This document shows positions 1 to 7,388 of a stretch of 20,212 nt of DNA, one piece after another. Under the pieces are notes generated by a model. The model made no database searches and had not been told where the DNA came from. It saw only the letters and a program-made list of their open reading frames with translations. How positions within the stretch are numbered: the stretch's first letter is position 1; every line of letters begins with the position of its first letter. A program made the translations under genes and the position numbers. Source of the DNA: CAYJAD01 sp964371505. Its GTDB lineage: Bacteria > Desulfobacterota > Desulfovibrionia > Desulfovibrionales > Desulfovibrionaceae. Location of the stretch: the NCBI GenBank assembly GCA_964371505.1, contig CAYJNG010000031.1, forward strand, positions 1 through 20,212, read 5' to 3'.

Positions 1-1
1 G

Positions 2-55
2 CAAAATGCAGTGGGTGTCGCCAAAATTGACACCAGCACTTTGCAATACCTTTAG
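2..55 (+). CDS. possible 3' end of an upstream gene (partial)
   Basis: Reading from base 2, an open frame of 17 codons runs to a TAG at 53-55, ending in the residues VAKIDTSTLQYL. The codon style resembles the genes that follow, and the frame closes before the yajC promoter, so it could be the tail of a gene lying left of the window. Another frame is also open over the same stretch, and the fragment is too short to recognise. This is a weak call. Confidence 0.25.
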   Translation, partial: QNAVGVAKIDTSTLQYL

Positions 56-171
56 AGCTCACGTATATTTATACAAAAGTAGGCGCAGGGAGCTTAAATA
101 AGATGTCTTTTCCCTGAAACACGTATAAAATACTATTGCGTTTTTTCCATTATCTCGCTATAGTGCCGCAC

Positions 172-201
172 TTGACCACGGGCCTAGCCCGTAAATATAC
201 C
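172..201 (+). promoter_or_regulatory. candidate sigma-70 promoter of yajC-secD-secF
   Basis: A TTGACC -35 box (172-177) is followed after 18 bases by TATACC (196-201). That would place the start site near 208, just ahead of the strong yajC ribosome site (GGAGG at 217-221). A perfect dyad, ACGGGC-CTA-GCCCGT (178-192), fills the spacer between the two boxes. It is inferred from sequence alone. Confidence 0.4.
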
Positions 202-225
202 AACAATGCTTTATTTGGAGGCACT

Positions 226-591
226 ATGTTTTTTGAATCTGTAGCTCATGCCATGGGTGCACCTGCCGCTGGCGGCGCCGCTCCTACTGGTAGCGCCATG
301 TTAATGCAATTTGTACCCCTCATTTTCTTATTTGTTATTTTCTGGTTTTTCCTTATTCGTCCGCAAAAAAAGCGTGCTCAAGAACATAAAACCATGCTTG
401 AAAACTTAAAGCGTGGTGATTATATCATCACTTCCGGCGGCATGATTGGTCGTATTCTTGAGTTAGATGCTGATAGCGTTCTTCTTGAGTGCGGTGAATC
501 CAAACTTCGCATTACCCGCGGCGCCATTGGTGGCTTACACACCCCTAGTGGTAAAGCCCCTGAGGCTCCTAAGACAGAAAGCAAGGGTTGA
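226..591 (+). CDS. yajC: YajC, SecDF-associated preprotein translocase subunit
   Basis: This 121-residue small inner-membrane protein binds SecD and SecF and supports SecYEG-driven export. A short glycine/alanine-rich N-terminus precedes one membrane segment at about residues 27-44. The family signature IRPQKKR follows at 44-50, then a cytoplasmic YajC domain with the typical RGDYIITSGGMIG stretch, and a charged tail. I chose the ATG at 226 because GGAGG lies at 217-221. An upstream TTG at 136 would add 30 residues unlike the family and has no ribosome site. It is the first gene of a yajC-secD-secF operon, followed by a 120-base gap with two hairpins before secD. The length is normal for the family, and the identification is secure. 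Confidence 0.95.
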   Translation: MFFESVAHAMGAPAAGGAAPTGSAMLMQFVPLIFLFVIFWFFLIRPQKKRAQEHKTMLENLKRGDYIITSGGMIGRILELDADSVLLECGESKLRITRGAIGGLHTPSGKAPEAPKTESKG

Positions 592-602
592 GGCATTTAA
601 TT

Positions 603-670
603 TTCTTGCGGAGCAAGAAGTTAGATTTTTACATCTTCGTTTGTTTTGCGCCGGGCTTTATGTCCGGCGT
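603..670 (+). other. two RNA hairpins between yajC and secD
   Basis: TTCTTGC (603-609) pairs perfectly with GCAAGAA (613-619) across a GGA loop. A second stem pairs GCGCCGGG (648-655) with TCCGGCGT (663-670), eight pairs including two G-U, around a seven-base loop. A T-run at 626-630 follows the first hairpin at a distance, so partial termination is possible. Processing or stabilisation of the secD-secF message is equally possible. Confidence 0.45.
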
Positions 671-711
671 ATTGCATATTTCTGACTGTTTATTTTTCGG
701 AAGGTGATTTC

Positions 712-2298
712 ATGTCATTGTCTCGTTGGCGCATTATCGTTGCCGTTTTAGTTTTTGCCTTAAGCCTTGTGTACGTGTTGCCAAGTATTCCTTGGGTGCA
801 AAATTCCTCATTAGCAAAAATTTTGCCAGATTCACGCATTAATCTTGGCCTCGATTTAAAGGGCGGTATTCACTTAACCCTTGAGGTGGAAGTGGCCAAA
901 GCCGTAAGCAATGCCTTGGCGCAAGTGGGGCAGGATATACGTGTTGATGCCCAAGATGCCGGCATAGCAGTATTACGCCCTCGTCTTATAAGTGCTACGG
1001 TGCTGGAATTTATTTTGTTAAAAAGCGCAGAACAGGGAAAACTAGCTGAGCTTTTACAAGAGCGCTATGCCAATGTGCAGGTGCTGGATGCCAAAGACAC
1101 AGGCAATGGGCAATTGCAATATACGGTGAGTTTCACCGAGAGCGCAGCAGCACTTATTGCCGATATGGCACAAGATCAGGCCCTGCGTACCATTCGTAAC
1201 CGTATTGACCAATTTGGCGTGGCTGAGCCTGATATTCGTAAACAGGCCGACTACCGCATTCAAATCCAATTACCCGGAATTTCTGACCCACGCCGCGCTG
1301 TGGAACTTATTAAGCAAACAGCTTTATTAGAATTTCATATTGTGCGTGATGACGTGGACCCCAAAAGTGCGGTGCTTCCCCCAGATGTTATTGCCCTGCC
1401 GCTCATGGACGCTCCTGTAAGTGAAACAGGCGTTGTGCCTTTACTTGTGGTGGATAAAGATCCTGTGCTCACTGGCGAAGACGTAGCCGATGCTCGCCCT
1501 GGTTTTAGTCAAATGAACGAAGCCAATGTTTCTTTAAGTTTTAACGGACGCGGCGCCACCATTTTTGAGCGCATTACCGGTGAAAATGTGGGTCGCCGCA
1601 TGGCCATTGTGCTGGACGGCAAGATTTATTCTGCGCCCAATATTAACGAACGTATTGGCGGTGGACGAGCTAGCATTTCCGGCTCCTTCACCACAGAAGA
1701 GGCGCAAGACTTAGCGCTGGTATTACGCGCAGGCTCCTTACCTGCCCCTGTGGTGGTCTTGGAAGAGCGTACCGTGGGCCCTTCTTTAGGGCAAGAGTCC
1801 ATTGATAGCGGCATGCTAGCTGCTGGTGTGGGTGCTTTAGCCGTGGTTATTTTCATGGCTTTGTATTACGGCATGAGCGGCGTTATTGCCGACGTTATGC
1901 TCATATTCACCTTAAGCATGCTTTTTGCCGGCTTAGCAGCCTTTGGGGCTACGCTTACCTTACCCGGCATTGCCGGTGTGGTGCTCACCATAGGTATGGC
2001 GGTGGATGCCAACGTGCTTATTTTTGAGCGCATTCGCGAAGAACTGCGCCGCGGCTTAACGCCACTTGCCGCTGTGAAGGCAGGCTTTGAGCGTGCTTCT
2101 TTGTCCATTATTGACTCCAACTTAACCACCATTATTGCCACTGTGGTCTTGTATCAATTTGGTACCGGCCCTGTGCGTGGCTTTGCGGTGACGTTATCCC
2201 TTGGTATTGTGGCCTCCATGTTTACGGCGGTTTTTGTATCAAGAGGTATTTTTGAAGTATGGGCAAAAAAAGCCGGCTCTAAGGGCCTGAGCATATAA
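712..2298 (+). CDS. secD: SecD, protein-export membrane protein
   Basis: SecD (528 residues here) is the RND-type partner of SecF, which uses the proton gradient to pull preproteins across the inner membrane after SecA. TM1 lies at about residues 8-24, followed by the signature LGLDLKGGIHL and the large periplasmic P1 region. The LDGKIYSAPNI motif and the ERTVGPSLGQ element precede TM2, and the C-terminal TM bundle carries AVDANVLIFERIREELRRG and ends in a VRGFAVTLSLGIVAS stretch. The start is the ATG at 712 with GGAAGG just upstream (699-704). An in-frame upstream start at 646 would add 22 unrelated residues running through the second hairpin. The stop is 10 bases before secF. Length and motifs are typical. 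Confidence 0.97.
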   Translation: MSLSRWRIIVAVLVFALSLVYVLPSIPWVQNSSLAKILPDSRINLGLDLKGGIHLTLEVEVAKAVSNALAQVGQDIRVDAQDAGIAVLRPRLISATVLEFILLKSAEQGKLAELLQERYANVQVLDAKDTGNGQLQYTVSFTESAAALIADMAQDQALRTIRNRIDQFGVAEPDIRKQADYRIQIQLPGISDPRRAVELIKQTALLEFHIVRDDVDPKSAVLPPDVIALPLMDAPVSETGVVPLLVVDKDPVLTGEDVADARPGFSQMNEANVSLSFNGRGATIFERITGENVGRRMAIVLDGKIYSAPNINERIGGGRASISGSFTTEEAQDLALVLRAGSLPAPVVVLEERTVGPSLGQESIDSGMLAAGVGALAVVIFMALYYGMSGVIADVMLIFTLSMLFAGLAAFGATLTLPGIAGVVLTIGMAVDANVLIFERIREELRRGLTPLAAVKAGFERASLSIIDSNLTTIIATVVLYQFGTGPVRGFAVTLSLGIVASMFTAVFVSRGIFEVWAKKAGSKGLSI

Positions 2299-2308
2299 AG
2301 GAGCTACC

Positions 2309-3406
2309 ATGGGCTTTGCATTTATTAAAAGTGATACGAATATAGATTTCGTAGGTAAGCGTAACATTGCTTATGTGCTTTCTATTGTTTTAGTGCTCAT
2401 AGGCATTGGGCATATGGTTCTCGCCGGTGGCCCCAAACTTGGCATTGACTTTGCCGGTGGTGTGGTGGTGCAGGTGAAGTTTGCCCAACCTGTGGCCGAT
2501 GAAACCTTGAAAAAAAGCCTTGATATACCAGCTTTGCCTGGCATATCTACGCAGCGCTTTAGCGAAGATGGCAAGGAATACTTATTACGTTTTTCCACCG
2601 TGGAAGCCAACGCCGTAGAACTGCGTGAAAATGTGGAAAAAGCTTTGGCTGCCGCCTTTCCTGATAATGCCATAAGCATTGAAAGGCTTGAGCAAGTGGG
2701 CCCCAAAGTGGGGGCAGACCTAACGAATAAAGCCCTTGAAGCCATGTATTATGCGGTATTGCTTATTGCTGTATATATTTCCGGACGCTTTGAACAGCGC
2801 TGGATGGCAGCGGCCTTCATGGCGGCAGCTTTGTGGGGTAGCATGTACGGCATGGGCTTCACCGGTCTTGGCATGGGCTATTTAGTCTTGGTGGCACTGG
2901 GTATAACCGTGGCCATTTGCTGGAAATTACGACTGAACTTTGCTCTAGGGGCCATTGTGGGGCTGCTGCACGACGTTTTCATAACGGTGGCCATACTCAG
3001 TATGCTTGATGCTGAGCTTGACTTAAACATCGTGGCAGCGTTGCTTACCCTCATTGGTTACTCCTTAAACGATACCATTATTGTGTATGACCGTGTGCGC
3101 GAAAACCTTACTAAGATGCGCGAGCATAAGCTTGAAGATGTTATTAATAAAAGTGTGAACCAAACCCTTTCTCGTACCATCTTAACTTCCGGTACCACCA
3201 TGGCAGCGGCCTTGGCCCTCTTTGTACTTGGCGGAGGTATAATTAATGACTTTGCGCTCACCGTACTTATTGGTGTGGTGGTAGGTACCTTCTCTTCTGT
3301 ATATGTATCTTCAGCCATACTTATGGCTTTAGGCACTACTGAGGATTATATTCGTGAAGAAAAAGAAGAAGAATACGAAAAACCCGGTGAGCACGGAATA
3401 GTATAA
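2309..3406 (+). CDS. secF: SecF, protein-export membrane protein
   Basis: SecF (365 residues) is the second half of the SecDF proton-driven export motor. TM1 lies at about residues 17-38, the LGIDFAGGVVVQVKF signature follows, and then a small periplasmic domain. The TM bundle contains LRLNFALGAIVGLLHDV and IGYSLNDTIIVYDRVREN, both classic SecF motifs. AAGGAG sits just before the start, and secD ends 10 bases upstream. One oddity: between RFEQRW (ending at W165) and LRLNFALG (from L207) there are about 40 mostly hydrophobic residues, enough for two further membrane segments. In the common SecF pattern these two blocks are adjacent. I believe related Desulfovibrio proteins share this, but cannot verify it here. 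The C-terminus is acidic and lysine/glutamate-rich. Confidence 0.97.
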   Translation: MGFAFIKSDTNIDFVGKRNIAYVLSIVLVLIGIGHMVLAGGPKLGIDFAGGVVVQVKFAQPVADETLKKSLDIPALPGISTQRFSEDGKEYLLRFSTVEANAVELRENVEKALAAAFPDNAISIERLEQVGPKVGADLTNKALEAMYYAVLLIAVYISGRFEQRWMAAAFMAAALWGSMYGMGFTGLGMGYLVLVALGITVAICWKLRLNFALGAIVGLLHDVFITVAILSMLDAELDLNIVAALLTLIGYSLNDTIIVYDRVRENLTKMREHKLEDVINKSVNQTLSRTILTSGTTMAAALALFVLGGGIINDFALTVLIGVVVGTFSSVYVSSAILMALGTTEDYIREEKEEEYEKPGEHGIV

Positions 3407-3455
3407 TTATAGTGTAGCTGTGTTTGTTTCACTTACGAAATAGAGCACGGCATTG

Positions 3456-3495
3456 GAGGGAGTCATTTTTACCAAAAGTGACTCCCTCTTTTTTT
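3456..3495 (+). terminator. intrinsic terminator after secF
   Basis: A 15-pair stem (3456-3470 with 3474-3488, one G-U pair) closes on a three-base ACC loop and is followed by seven T residues (3489-3495). It ends the yajC-secD-secF operon. Confidence 0.93.
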
Positions 3496-3503
3496 CTTAC
3501 CCA

Positions 3504-3531
3504 TTGACGAGAATTTTTCTGGTCTTATTCT
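3504..3531 (+). promoter_or_regulatory. candidate sigma-70 promoter of the J-protein gene
   Basis: TTGACG (3504-3509), a 16-base spacer and TATTCT (3526-3531) lie just after the secF terminator. They would give a leader of about 45 bases before the GGAGGA ribosome site and ATG at 3585. I saw neither a CIRCE element nor a clear sigma-32 box here. Confidence 0.45.
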
Positions 3532-3584
3532 TAAGTTTGATTGGGCCTTAGCATACGGTTCAAGCATATTGTTGGAGGAGTGTC

Positions 3585-4538
3585 ATGAGTGTTTCTTATA
3601 AAGACTATTATCAACTTTTAGGGGTAGACCGTAAAGCTACCAAGGATGAAATAGCAAAGGCTTTTAAAAAATTGGCGCGTAATTATCATCCGGACCTCAA
3701 TCCCGGCGACGCCAAAGCGGAAGAAAAATTTAAAGAACTTAATGAAGCCTATGAGGTGCTCAAGGATCCTGAAAAGCGTAAAATGTATGATCAATTGGGT
3801 CATAATTGGCAGCATGGGCAACAATTTAATGCCGGTGGCTTTGGCGGCCAAGGTTTTGGTGGTGGCTTTGGCGGTGGCGGCGATTTTTCAGACTTTTTTG
3901 AAACCCTTTTTGGGCAGGCTGGGCGTAGTGGCGGCTTTGGTGGCGCCCAAGGAGGCTTTGGGGCTGATCCTTTTGGTGGTTTTTCCCGCCGCCCCAGTAA
4001 GGGAAAGGATATTCAAGCTGAAATCACCATTACCTTAGAAGATGCTTTAAAGGGCAATCGCCGTACTGTGACCCTTACAGGCGCGCAAGGTAAGCGAGAT
4101 TTAGAGGTGAATATACCTGCTGGTTCCAAAGAAGGCTCAAAGTTACGCCTTTCAGGACAGGGCGAACCTAGCTTTAATGGGGGCGCTTCTGGCGATTTAT
4201 TTTTGCGTTTAAAATTTATGCCCCATGCGCTGTTTAGCGTGGATGGCAATGATATAGCGTATGATTTGCCCTTGACGCCTTGGGAGGCGGCCTTGGGTGT
4301 TAAGGCACGTATTCCAACCCTTGAAGGGGAAATTGAGATGAATATACCTGCCGGCACATCTTCTGGGCGCCGCTTCCGTTTGCGCGGGCGCGGTCTTGGT
4401 AAGGAAGGTGCGCGCGGAGATCAAATGGTACGTGCCATGGTGAAGGTGCCGGAAGAGCTGAGCGACGCTGAGCGTGAGCTGTTTGAAAAGCTTGCTGAGG
4501 TGTCGAGCTTTACGGTGCGTGAGGAGCCCGCTGAGTAG
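3585..4538 (+). CDS. cbpA: CbpA-like J-domain co-chaperone (DnaJ family, no zinc finger)
   Basis: This 317-residue Hsp40 co-chaperone stimulates DnaK ATPase activity and delivers clients. The J domain covers about residues 5-72 with the HPD motif at 35-37. A Gly/Phe-rich linker with FGG repeats follows at about 82-140, then two C-terminal beta-sandwich client-binding domains (EITITLEDALKG, and IPAGSKEGSKLRLSGQG). There are no CXXCXGXG zinc repeats, so it is the CbpA/DjlA-independent class rather than canonical DnaJ; length and order match CbpA. The start has GGAGGA 6 bases upstream. CbpA partners commonly have a small MerR-like CbpM modulator downstream, but no such gene lies in the 228-base gap before clpB. 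Placement ahead of clpB fits joint disaggregation with DnaK. The family is certain; the exact symbol is less so. Confidence 0.92.
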   Translation: MSVSYKDYYQLLGVDRKATKDEIAKAFKKLARNYHPDLNPGDAKAEEKFKELNEAYEVLKDPEKRKMYDQLGHNWQHGQQFNAGGFGGQGFGGGFGGGGDFSDFFETLFGQAGRSGGFGGAQGGFGADPFGGFSRRPSKGKDIQAEITITLEDALKGNRRTVTLTGAQGKRDLEVNIPAGSKEGSKLRLSGQGEPSFNGGASGDLFLRLKFMPHALFSVDGNDIAYDLPLTPWEAALGVKARIPTLEGEIEMNIPAGTSSGRRFRLRGRGLGKEGARGDQMVRAMVKVPEELSDAERELFEKLAEVSSFTVREEPAE

Positions 4539-4587
4539 GGGCTTTAAAATGGTGTGCGGCAGGAGTTTTTATACGAAGTAAGGGTCG

Positions 4588-4606
4588 CATTGGCCAATGT
4601 TTTTTT
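4588..4606 (+). terminator. possible weak terminator after the J-protein gene
   Basis: The perfect 12-base palindrome CATTGGCCAATG (4588-4599) runs directly into seven T residues (4600-4606). As RNA it can form only about four or five pairs around a GGCC loop, so termination would be inefficient. The rest of the gap before clpB (4539-4766) holds a six-pair hairpin (4625-4640), a five-pair hairpin GGTGC-ATTA-GCACC (4672-4685) and no credible gene. Confidence 0.3.
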
Positions 4607-4716
4607 GAAGGATGGGGTCTGGGGAGGGAAATTATTCCCTAAAAAACCGATCTAGAGGGCTTGTAGTCGTTGGTGCATTAGCACCTTGCGGATAGCGTGC
4701 GCCTAGGCGGTTTCGC

Positions 4717-4745
4717 TTCCCAGTAAATCCCATAAGAAATATAAT
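4717..4745 (+). promoter_or_regulatory. candidate promoter of clpB-glmU
   Basis: A consensus TATAAT (4740-4745) lies 17 bases after TTCCCA (4717-4722). The -10 box sits inside the perfect palindrome ATATAATTATAT (4739-4750). The start site would fall near 4752, just before the AGGAG ribosome site (4756-4760). I could not recognise a heat-shock sigma-32 box. Confidence 0.45.
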
Positions 4746-4766
4746 TATATATATCAGGAGAATACT

Positions 4767-7376
4767 ATGGATATCAGTAGATTTACAGAAAAAGCTCGTG
4801 GATCCATCACGCAAGCTCAAAGCCTTGCTGCTGGTTTTAAGCATCAAGAAAGTGACGTGGAGCACATGGCCCTTGCGCTTATGACGCAGGAAAATGGCAT
4901 AGTTCCACGAATTTTAGAGCATATGGGCATTCAAGTGCGCGCCCTTGAAGTGGCCTTGCAAAACGTGCTGAACAAGCGCCCCTCCGTGACAGGAAGCGGC
5001 GGCGCCGGCATGGATATGGATAAAATTCTTATTACACAGCGTCTGGCCAAAGTATTGGCCGATGCCGAAGGCGAAGCCAAACGCATGAAGGATGAATACG
5101 TCAGTGTGGATCATCTTTTTGCTTGTTTGGCCGATCAGCCGCCGGCAACGCCTCTGGGCACATTGTGGAAAGAATATAATATCAGTAAGGCCCGTTTTGT
5201 CATGGCCATGGAAGAATTACGCGGCGGAGCCCGTGTAACCAGCGCTAACCCAGAAGATACTTTTGAAGCTCTTTCCAAGTATGGGCGAGACCTTGTGGAA
5301 GCGGCACGCCAAGGAAAGATGGACCCTGTCATTGGGCGTGATGAAGAAATTCGTCGTGTGGTGCGTATTTTATCGCGCCGCACCAAGAATAATCCTGTAC
5401 TTATTGGTGAAGCGGGCGTGGGTAAGACAGCCATTGTGGAAGGTCTTGCCTTTCGCATAGTTAATGGTGATGTGCCCGAAAGCTTAAAGGGTAAGTCCTT
5501 ATATGCCTTAGATATGGGCGCTTTAATTGCAGGGGCCAAGTATCGCGGTGAGTTTGAAGAGCGTCTTAAGGCTGTGCTTAATGAGGTGCAACAATCTGAA
5601 GGGCAGATTGTTCTTTTTATTGATGAATTACACACTATTGTAGGTGCTGGCAAGGGTGAGGGCTCCATGGATGCAGGTAACCTGCTTAAACCCATGTTAG
5701 CTCGCGGTGAATTGCACTGCGTAGGCGCCACCACTGTGGATGAATACCGTAAGTATATTGAAAAAGATCCGGCGCTTGAGCGACGCTTTCAACCTGTGAT
5801 GGTAGAAGAGCCCACCGTGGAGGATACCATTTCCATTTTACGTGGTTTGAAGGAACGCTTTGAGGTGCACCATGGGGTGCGCATTAGTGATTCTGCCATT
5901 GTGGAAGCGGTAACTTTATCGCATAGATATATTACCGATAGGCAACTGCCAGATAAAGCCATTGACCTTGTGGATGAAGCCGCAGCCATGATTCGTACAG
6001 AAATTGACTCTTTACCTGAAGAGCTGGATGTGGTTAACCGTAAGGTAATGCAACTAGAAATTGAGCGTGAGGCCCTACGCCGTGAGACGGATATAAGCTC
6101 ACAAGAGCGCTTGCAAAGATTAGAAGGCGAATTGGCAGACCTGCGCGTGACGCAAGGGGTATTGCGTGGTCAGTGGGAGACGGAAAAAGGCTCCATTGAC
6201 TCGGTGCGCGCCATTAAAGAGCGTATAGAGCAAACACGCCTTGCCATTGAACAGGCGGAAAGAGCGTACGATTTAAATCGTGCTGCAGAGCTTAAATATT
6301 CCACGTTGCATGAATTGCAAAAGCAATTGGAGGCGGCGGAAAATGGTAGCGAAGGCAAACAACGCCTGTTAAAACAAGAGGTGCGCCCAGAAGACATTGC
6401 CGCCATTGTGGGGCACTGGACGGGTATTCCCGTGGCGCGTTTGTTAGAGTCTGAAAGGGAAAAATTGTTACGCCTTGGTGAAGAGTTGCACGAGCGCGTG
6501 GTGGGACAAGAAGATGCCGTAAAGGCTGTGGCCGATGCTGTATTGCGCGCGCGCGCCGGCCTTGCAGACCCGCAACGCCCCACAGGGTCTTTTCTGTTTT
6601 TAGGCCCCACAGGTGTGGGTAAGACAGAACTTTCCAAAGCTTTGGCCCAAGCTTTATTTGATACGGAAGATAATATGGTGCGTCTTGATATGAGTGAGTA
6701 CATGGAAAAGCATTCTGTGGCTCGCCTCATAGGGGCGCCTCCGGGCTATGTGGGCTATGATGAGGGGGGGCAACTCACCGAAGCTGTGCGCCGCAAGCCG
6801 TATTCGGTCATTCTTTTTGATGAAATTGAAAAAGCGCACCCCGATGTTTTTAATACCTTATTGCAGCTGTTAGACGATGGACGCTTAACAGATAGCCAAG
6901 GCCGCACGGTGGATTTCCGCAATTGTATTGTTATTATGACATCCAATGTGGGCTCTATGTATATGCTTGAAGGTATTGATAATACAGGTGTTTTGAGCGA
7001 ATCTGCCCGTGCGAAAGTTATGGAAGAGCTACGCAATCACTTTAGGCCCGAATTTTTAAATAGAATAGATGAAACGGTACTTTTTACCCCGCTTACCTTG
7101 CAGCAAATAGAGCGTATAGTGGACTTGCTATTAGAACGCTTGCGTATAAGGCTAGAGGAGCGTAAGATACATCTTTCTTTAACTGAAGCAGCACGTATAT
7201 TTGTGGCAGAAGCCGGTTATGACCCTGTATATGGGGCACGTCCGCTTAAGCGGTATTTGCAACATCATGTGGAAACACCCATGGCCCGTAAGCTCATTGC
7301 AGGGGATATTCTGGAAGGGCAAGGCGTTACGCTAGATGTGCAAGATGATATGCTTATATTTACACTAAATACTTGA
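4767..7376 (+). CDS. clpB: ClpB, ATP-dependent protein disaggregase
   Basis: This 869-residue Hsp100 hexamer threads aggregated proteins through its pore in concert with DnaK and J-proteins. In order it has: a Clp-N repeat domain (1-about 150); AAA+ domain 1 with Walker A GEAGVGKT at 214-221, pore loop AGAKYRGEFEERLK and Walker B VLFIDEL; and a long middle coiled-coil domain (about 410-535, e.g. LQLEIEREALRRE-type helices). AAA+ domain 2 follows, with Walker A GPTGVGKT at 613-620, pore loop GYVGYDEGG and VILFDEIEKAHPDV, and then the C-terminal D2-small domain. The middle domain separates it from ClpA and ClpC. Length is about ten residues over the E. coli protein. The start follows AGGAG. The J-protein gene lies upstream and glmU begins 12 bases downstream, probably on the same transcript. 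Confidence 0.98.
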   Translation: MDISRFTEKARGSITQAQSLAAGFKHQESDVEHMALALMTQENGIVPRILEHMGIQVRALEVALQNVLNKRPSVTGSGGAGMDMDKILITQRLAKVLADAEGEAKRMKDEYVSVDHLFACLADQPPATPLGTLWKEYNISKARFVMAMEELRGGARVTSANPEDTFEALSKYGRDLVEAARQGKMDPVIGRDEEIRRVVRILSRRTKNNPVLIGEAGVGKTAIVEGLAFRIVNGDVPESLKGKSLYALDMGALIAGAKYRGEFEERLKAVLNEVQQSEGQIVLFIDELHTIVGAGKGEGSMDAGNLLKPMLARGELHCVGATTVDEYRKYIEKDPALERRFQPVMVEEPTVEDTISILRGLKERFEVHHGVRISDSAIVEAVTLSHRYITDRQLPDKAIDLVDEAAAMIRTEIDSLPEELDVVNRKVMQLEIEREALRRETDISSQERLQRLEGELADLRVTQGVLRGQWETEKGSIDSVRAIKERIEQTRLAIEQAERAYDLNRAAELKYSTLHELQKQLEAAENGSEGKQRLLKQEVRPEDIAAIVGHWTGIPVARLLESEREKLLRLGEELHERVVGQEDAVKAVADAVLRARAGLADPQRPTGSFLFLGPTGVGKTELSKALAQALFDTEDNMVRLDMSEYMEKHSVARLIGAPPGYVGYDEGGQLTEAVRRKPYSVILFDEIEKAHPDVFNTLLQLLDDGRLTDSQGRTVDFRNCIVIMTSNVGSMYMLEGIDNTGVLSESARAKVMEELRNHFRPEFLNRIDETVLFTPLTLQQIERIVDLLLERLRIRLEERKIHLSLTEAARIFVAEAGYDPVYGARPLKRYLQHHVETPMARKLIAGDILEGQGVTLDVQDDMLIFTLNT

Positions 7377-7388
7377 TAGGAATACTGT

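Noticed and set aside
1..60. A minus-strand start of a divergent gene in the first bases
   Set aside because: Only about 13 codons would be visible from a GTG, with no clear promoter. The plus-strand gene tail is at least as likely.
4562..4700. Small plus-strand frame of 27 codons (ATG at about 4612) in the J-protein/clpB gap
   Set aside because: There is no ribosome site of quality, no hydrophobic or domain pattern, and it overlaps RNA hairpins.
5135..5734. Long open frame of 199 codons on the minus strand inside clpB
   Set aside because: It is the reverse shadow of a highly conserved AAA+ domain with biased codons, has no ribosome site, and its translation is Ser/Arg/Pro-rich low-complexity.
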